NCBI GenBank assembly: GCA_003456125.1
Contig: DMPD01000036.1
Coordinates: 1 to 8,850 of the forward strand
DNA from: Cyanobacteria bacterium UBA8156
GTDB taxonomy: Bacteria; Cyanobacteriota; Cyanobacteriia; Pseudanabaenales; Pseudanabaenaceae
DNA length: 8,850 nt
Reading direction: 5' to 3'
Below the pieces are notes generated by a model. It saw only the letters and a list, made by a program, of their open reading frames with translations. It was not told the origin of the DNA and made no database searches. Of this stretch, positions 5,290 to 8,850 are shown one piece after another (position 1 is the stretch's first letter; every line of letters starts with the position of its first letter). The position numbers were made by a program, and so were the translations under genes.

Positions 5290-6421
5290 AACGGAAGCGA
5301 TCCAGCTTTTGCAGCGCCTCAATCAGCGGTTGCAAGAGGGGGGGATCGGTCTGCGCATCGAGGCGCGGGGGGGACGCTTGCACCTGCGGGGAACGTTGCC
5401 GCCCAAACCAGGGAGCGATCGCCTGTTGCCCACGCAACAACGCTGGCCCTTGGGGTTACCCGCTACGGTGGCTGGGGTACAAGCGGCGGAAATTCAGGCG
5501 AAATTGCTGGCGGTGCGGCTGTGGGAGGGCCGTTTTCGGTGGGAAGACCAAGACCTCAAAGGGCCAAGTCTGGGCGATCGCCTGGAGGCCTTTGCCGCCC
5601 ATTTTTGGCAAGTGCGGGGGGGCGACCTGCGGGCGCGCGCCACCTGGGAAAAGGCCTATGCCCCCTACCTCCGTCAATTGCAACAAACCGCCGAGCGCTA
5701 TCCCCACCTCTCAGAGGGAGAATGGTTTTACCGCACGATCTTGGGCTGGCCGGTGGCTTCCCGCTCGCGCCAAGTGGGTCTGACGGCCCTGCGGGCCCTG
5801 CAGGAATTTTGGCCCGTAGACTTGCCCTTTCGCTGGGAGCAAGTCCGCGGCACCTATCGTCCGCACCAAGCCCAACCGCGGCATTTACCCGACGAAGCCA
5901 CCATTGTGGCGATTTACCACCAGTGGCCACCGGGCCCCTGGCAGCGGGCCTATGGTTTGATGGCGACCTTTGGTCTGCGCAACCACGAAGTGTTTTTTTG
6001 CGATCGCCAGCCGTTGCAACAGGGGGAAAACCGGGTGGAAGTGGGTCTCACCACCAAGACCGGCTGCCATCAAGTGTGGGCTTTCCCCGCGGAATGGGTG
6101 GATGAGATGGATTTGCGATCGGGGCCTTTGCCCCCACTTCGGACCGATTTGCGCCATACCAGCTTGCAACGGATTGGCCAGCAGGTGACCCAACAATTTC
6201 GGCGGCTGGGGGTGCCCTTTGCCCCCTACGATCTCCGTCACGCCTGGGCGATTCGGGTGTTGCGCTATGGTCTGCCCGATGCGATCGCCGCCCAGATGAT
6301 GGGCCATTCCCTGACGATCCACAACCGCACCTACCAACGCTGGATCGCCCAACGGGATCAGGGGGCCGCCATGGCCGCGGCCTGGCAACAACGCCAAGCT
6401 GAGCAGGTGACCCGGATTTAG
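5282..6421 (+). CDS. Arm-domain tyrosine recombinase / site-specific integrase
   Basis: This 379-residue lambda-integrase-type protein has three parts. Residues 1-90 resemble an Arm-type DNA-binding domain (LHLRGTLPPKPG, then WPLGLPAT...AAEIQAKLLAVRLWEGRFRW). Residues about 98-185 form a helical core-binding domain. Residues 200-360 form the catalytic domain. The catalytic set is R233 (FGLRNHE), K259 (LTTKTG), R319 (YDLRHAW), H342 (MMGHS) and nucleophile Y351 (NRTYQRW). Box II has Y316 where the textbook motif HxxR has His. The ATG at 5282 overlaps the protease gene's end by 8 bp, which implies translational coupling. A longer open frame back to 5183 is only read-through into that gene. No att repeat, tRNA or excisionase lies nearby, so it is probably a resident chromosomal recombinase and not the edge of an active prophage. 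Strand-exchange activity is inferred from the residues. Confidence 0.9.
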   Translation: MAETEAIQLLQRLNQRLQEGGIGLRIEARGGRLHLRGTLPPKPGSDRLLPTQQRWPLGLPATVAGVQAAEIQAKLLAVRLWEGRFRWEDQDLKGPSLGDRLEAFAAHFWQVRGGDLRARATWEKAYAPYLRQLQQTAERYPHLSEGEWFYRTILGWPVASRSRQVGLTALRALQEFWPVDLPFRWEQVRGTYRPHQAQPRHLPDEATIVAIYHQWPPGPWQRAYGLMATFGLRNHEVFFCDRQPLQQGENRVEVGLTTKTGCHQVWAFPAEWVDEMDLRSGPLPPLRTDLRHTSLQRIGQQVTQQFRRLGVPFAPYDLRHAWAIRVLRYGLPDAIAAQMMGHSLTIHNRTYQRWIAQRDQGAAMAAAWQQRQAEQVTRI

Positions 6422-8820
6422 GTGCGCACCCGGGCACACCGCTCCCGAGGATCGTATTCCAGCTCGATCGCGTGGTGCAAACTCTCCTTCAGTCCATCGA
6501 TGTGGGTGATCACCAATACCTGATCGAAACGGTGTTCGAGGGCATACAACAGCTCAATCGTGCGATCGCGCCGGCGATCGTCCAACGAACCAAACACTTC
6601 ATCCAGCACCAACAACGAGAACGGCCGGCCGCTGCGCTCGGTGAGAATCTGCGATACCGCCAACCGCAAACACAAGTTACAGAGGTCTTCTTCCCCACCG
6701 GACAACAACGGTTTGGCTTCGCCGTCTTCGAGTAAGGTTGGTTGGTATTTGTCGTCCAGGGCGAGGGTTTGGTAGCGACCGTCGGTGAGTTGCCCCAGAA
6801 ACAAGCTGGCGGTTTCCGCCAGTTGGGGGCGAATTTGTTGGTTGAGTTCCTGCCGCAAATCCGTGAAGGCTTTGTCCAGTTCCACCAACAGTTGCTTTTC
6901 CCGCTGGGCCGCTTGCTGCTCCTGTTCCAGGGTTTGTCGAGTCTGCTCTTCGGCTTGCAACCGCTGCCCTTCTTGCTCGGCTAGGGCTAGGGCCGTGACG
7001 GCTTGGGCCTGTTGCTGCTGCCAAAGGGCGTACTGCTGTTGGACTTCCACCCATTGGGTTTGATGCTGTTGGTAGGCGGCTTCCTGAAAATTCAAGGCGG
7101 CGATCGCCCGTTCCAGTTCGGCCAAGGTCTGGGCGGTTTGGTGCTGAGCGGCCTGCTGTTGGGTGATTTCGATCCCCAGTTCCACCAACCGTTGCGGGGC
7201 TTCGTTCAGCTTTAACCATTCTTCATGGAGCGGTTGCAAGCGGGCTACGGTTGCCCGCACGCTGGCGTAGCGCTCGGCATCGAAGGTAACCGCTGTGGCC
7301 AGTTCGGCGGCCAGGTTCGTGGCTTGCTGCTCTTTGCGGGCCAGCGATCGCGCCAGCTCACTCAGGCGAGCCAAGGCGCTGTGGTGCTCCTGCAAAGCCT
7401 TTTGCAACTGTTTTTGTTCCGCTTCGAGGGGCGCCAAAACCGCCCGCAGGGACGGTGGTGCCGGTTCGGCGATCGCCCCTTGCTGCTGCAAAGCCGCGGC
7501 CATTTCCTGCAACCGAGCCTGAAATTTGGCCAGCACCAGTGTAAATTCCGGCCCCAAGGGCCGCTCACAGGTCGGACAGGCCCCGTCCTCCCCCGCCGCC
7601 GCCATCACCTCCCATTGGTGTTGCGCCTCCGCTTGCTGTTGGTGCAGATGGGCGATCGCCGCCTGCCGTGCAGCCGTACGTTGTTGCCATTGCTGTTGGG
7701 TCTCCTCCCAGACCGCCCGCTGGTGTTGGATGGCGGCTTGGGTGTGGGCCAAAGCCGTCTCGACCGCCCCTTGCGCCACCTGCTGGGCATCCATTTCCGC
7801 TAAGCGGGTTTGGTCTTCTGCCATTTCTTGAGCGAGTTGCTCCCACCGCCGTTGCTGCTCCGCTTGGCGGGCAGCTTGAACTTGCCGATCCTGCAAAACC
7901 GCCCACTCTGCTTGGCGTGCCCCAAAATCTTCCAACTCCCGCTCCAGGGCGGCCCGGCGCTGCACCAATTGCCCGCAGTGCTGTTGCTGCTGGGTCGCCG
8001 CCGCCAACCGTTCTCCCTGTTGCCGCTGCTGTTGCTGCAACCGTTCCCGCTGGGCCCCATGCTCGCGGTGTTGCGATCGCCGGATTTCCCACTGCTGCCG
8101 CTCCGGCTCCAGCACCCCCAGACGCTGGGTTAAGACCTGAAGTTCGGCTTGACAGACTGCCACCCGTTGCTGCGCCTGCTGGAGCTGCGTTTGGGCCAGG
8201 GTCAACGCCGCCGGCAAATGGGCAAAATTCTGCAACCGTCCCTGAAGCTGGGCGATCGCCTTTTCCTGGCAGTTGCTGTCATCGCGGATGGTTCCCGGTT
8301 CCCCGCTACGGCCCCGGGCCCGGGTCAGCCGTTCGTAGCCCAACATCCCCGCGATAAATTCTTCCCGTTTGACCCCCTCCACATTGTTGAGAAATTGCAG
8401 CTCTTTCTGGCCGGTAAAGTAACTGTTGAAAAATTCCTTGGGACTCATGCCCAACAATTGCTGCACCTGGGCATTCACCGCCTTGGTGCTGTTGGCCAAC
8501 ACCATGCCCCCCGCCCGAAATTCCGCCGCACTCCGGTTGAGGCCCTGCACCCGCTTCACCGTGTAGGTGCGCCCCCCAAACCCAAAGGTCAATTCCACCA
8601 ACGCACTGGCTTTACCCGGTGCCTGCTGCCAAATCAACCCCTCCGTATTGCTGCGCAACACCCCCCGCTCGCTGCCGTACAATGCCCAGGCGATCGCCTC
8701 CAGCAGGGTACTTTTGCCCGCACCGTTGGGCCCCAAAATCCCCACCAAACCCTTCGGGAAGTGAAATTCCGACTGTTTATGCTGCCGAAAATTCTCTAGC
8801 CGTAAAGAAAGAAGCTGCAC
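6418..8820 (-). CDS. SbcC/Rad50-like SMC-family ATPase with zinc hook
   Basis: This 800-residue ATPase is related to the nuclease-complex subunit SbcC/Rad50, which tethers and opens DNA ends for the partner nuclease SbcD/Mre11. In order it has an N-terminal lobe with Walker A GPNGAGKST (residues 30-38) and a Q-loop region (FTGQKELQFL). A first coiled-coil arm of about 200 residues leads to the zinc hook C415-P-T-C418, and a second arm returns. The C-terminal lobe carries signature LLSGGEE (S707-G708-G709), Walker B LLVLDE (D740, E741), D-loop GSLDD and H-switch H773. It is shorter than E. coli SbcC (1048 residues), and the arms are very rich in Gln. The GTG at 8820 has AGGGG 5 nt upstream. 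No sbcD is in the window, so calling it sbcC would be premature. Its stop overlaps that of the convergent recombinase gene by 4 bp. Confidence 0.93.
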   Translation of the reverse strand: MQLLSLRLENFRQHKQSEFHFPKGLVGILGPNGAGKSTLLEAIAWALYGSERGVLRSNTEGLIWQQAPGKASALVELTFGFGGRTYTVKRVQGLNRSAAEFRAGGMVLANSTKAVNAQVQQLLGMSPKEFFNSYFTGQKELQFLNNVEGVKREEFIAGMLGYERLTRARGRSGEPGTIRDDSNCQEKAIAQLQGRLQNFAHLPAALTLAQTQLQQAQQRVAVCQAELQVLTQRLGVLEPERQQWEIRRSQHREHGAQRERLQQQQRQQGERLAAATQQQQHCGQLVQRRAALERELEDFGARQAEWAVLQDRQVQAARQAEQQRRWEQLAQEMAEDQTRLAEMDAQQVAQGAVETALAHTQAAIQHQRAVWEETQQQWQQRTAARQAAIAHLHQQQAEAQHQWEVMAAAGEDGACPTCERPLGPEFTLVLAKFQARLQEMAAALQQQGAIAEPAPPSLRAVLAPLEAEQKQLQKALQEHHSALARLSELARSLARKEQQATNLAAELATAVTFDAERYASVRATVARLQPLHEEWLKLNEAPQRLVELGIEITQQQAAQHQTAQTLAELERAIAALNFQEAAYQQHQTQWVEVQQQYALWQQQQAQAVTALALAEQEGQRLQAEEQTRQTLEQEQQAAQREKQLLVELDKAFTDLRQELNQQIRPQLAETASLFLGQLTDGRYQTLALDDKYQPTLLEDGEAKPLLSGGEEDLCNLCLRLAVSQILTERSGRPFSLLVLDEVFGSLDDRRRDRTIELLYALEHRFDQVLVITHIDGLKESLHHAIELEYDPRERCARVRT

Positions 8821-8825
8821 AATAT

Positions 8826-8830
8826 CCCCT
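8826..8830 (-). promoter_or_regulatory. Ribosome binding site of the SbcC/Rad50-like gene
   Basis: Read on the minus strand this is AGGGG, 5 nt before the GTG at 8820. The resulting N-terminus, MQLLSLRLENFRQH, is what SbcC/Rad50-like proteins normally begin with, so motif and homology agree on the start. Confidence 0.6.
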
Positions 8831-8850
8831 AGTTATAGTCATTTTAATTA

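Larger units (their letters stand above)
129..8697. repeat. Dispersed HIP1 palindromes GCGATCGC (23 copies)
   Basis: Exact octamers begin at 129, 640, 2596, 2869, 3768, 4204, 4376, 4533, 5058, 5092, 5193, 5415, 5574, 6000, 6281, 6562, 7100, 7344, 7469, 7652, 8073, 8252 and 8690, counted by eye. This is about 2.6 per kb, far above chance for an octamer, and is the well-known signature of many cyanobacterial genomes. All but the copy at 2869 lie inside genes. There is none between 648 and 2595. Confidence 0.9.

Noticed and set aside
7668..8357. Open frame of 229 codons on the plus strand
   Set aside because: It is Pro/Ala/Gly-rich and lies wholly antisense to the SbcC-like gene, whose motifs are complete. 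Shadow frames of this kind are common in GC-rich DNA.
8149..8799. Open frame of 216 codons on the plus strand near the right edge
   Set aside because: It is antisense to the ATPase N-terminal lobe including Walker A, shows no family features, and has no ribosome site.
8832..8837. TATAAC on the minus strand as a -10 box for the SbcC-like gene
   Set aside because: Transcription would start about 7 nt downstream and remove the AGGGG ribosome site, and any -35 box would lie at or beyond the window edge.

Overview
The window looks like chromosomal DNA of a cyanobacterium. It carries a gene for NdhM, an NDH-1 subunit found only in oxygenic phototrophs, and a DUF2996 gene, which I know only from cyanobacteria. 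It also holds 23 copies of the HIP1 palindrome GCGATCGC, spread over both coding strands. Coding DNA is GC-rich and several genes start with GTG. I see no tRNA, rRNA, CRISPR array or insertion sequence.

Layout. Positions 1-510 (+) encode the end of a multi-pass membrane protein, probably cut by the window edge. 600-1214 (+) is a Uma2-type PD-(D/E)XK protein. It converges on, and overlaps by 4 bp, a pentapeptide-repeat protein gene on the minus strand (1211-2143). A divergent intergenic region of about 157 bp, with a perfect 10-bp palindrome and a small hairpin, separates that gene from a thioredoxin-fold protein gene (2301-2831, +). Next comes a 292-bp gap of lower GC holding two tandem minisatellite arrays (15-16 bp and 13 bp units). 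The last unit of the second array overlaps the best candidate -35 box upstream of ndhM.

From 3124 to 6421 four plus-strand genes are packed as a probable operon: ndhM, a DUF2996 gene, a CPBP/CAAX-type intramembrane protease gene and an Arm-domain tyrosine recombinase gene. Spacing is 22 bp, then a 19-bp overlap, then an 8-bp overlap. The recombinase gene converges, again with a 4-bp stop overlap, on a minus-strand gene for a short SbcC/Rad50-like ATPase with a CPTC zinc hook and glutamine-rich arms (6418-8820).

How the genes relate. NdhM belongs to the thylakoid NDH-1 complex (cyclic electron flow and respiration). DUF2996 and the CPBP protease are of unknown role but sit in the same likely transcript. 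The recombinase and the SbcC-like ATPase are DNA-transaction proteins on opposite strands, and nothing visible ties them into one pathway. I do not see a clear new defence system. The most unusual items are the two related minisatellites at the ndhM promoter, and a phage-style integrase with a Tyr in place of the box II His, tied by gene overlaps into an operon headed by a photosynthesis gene.
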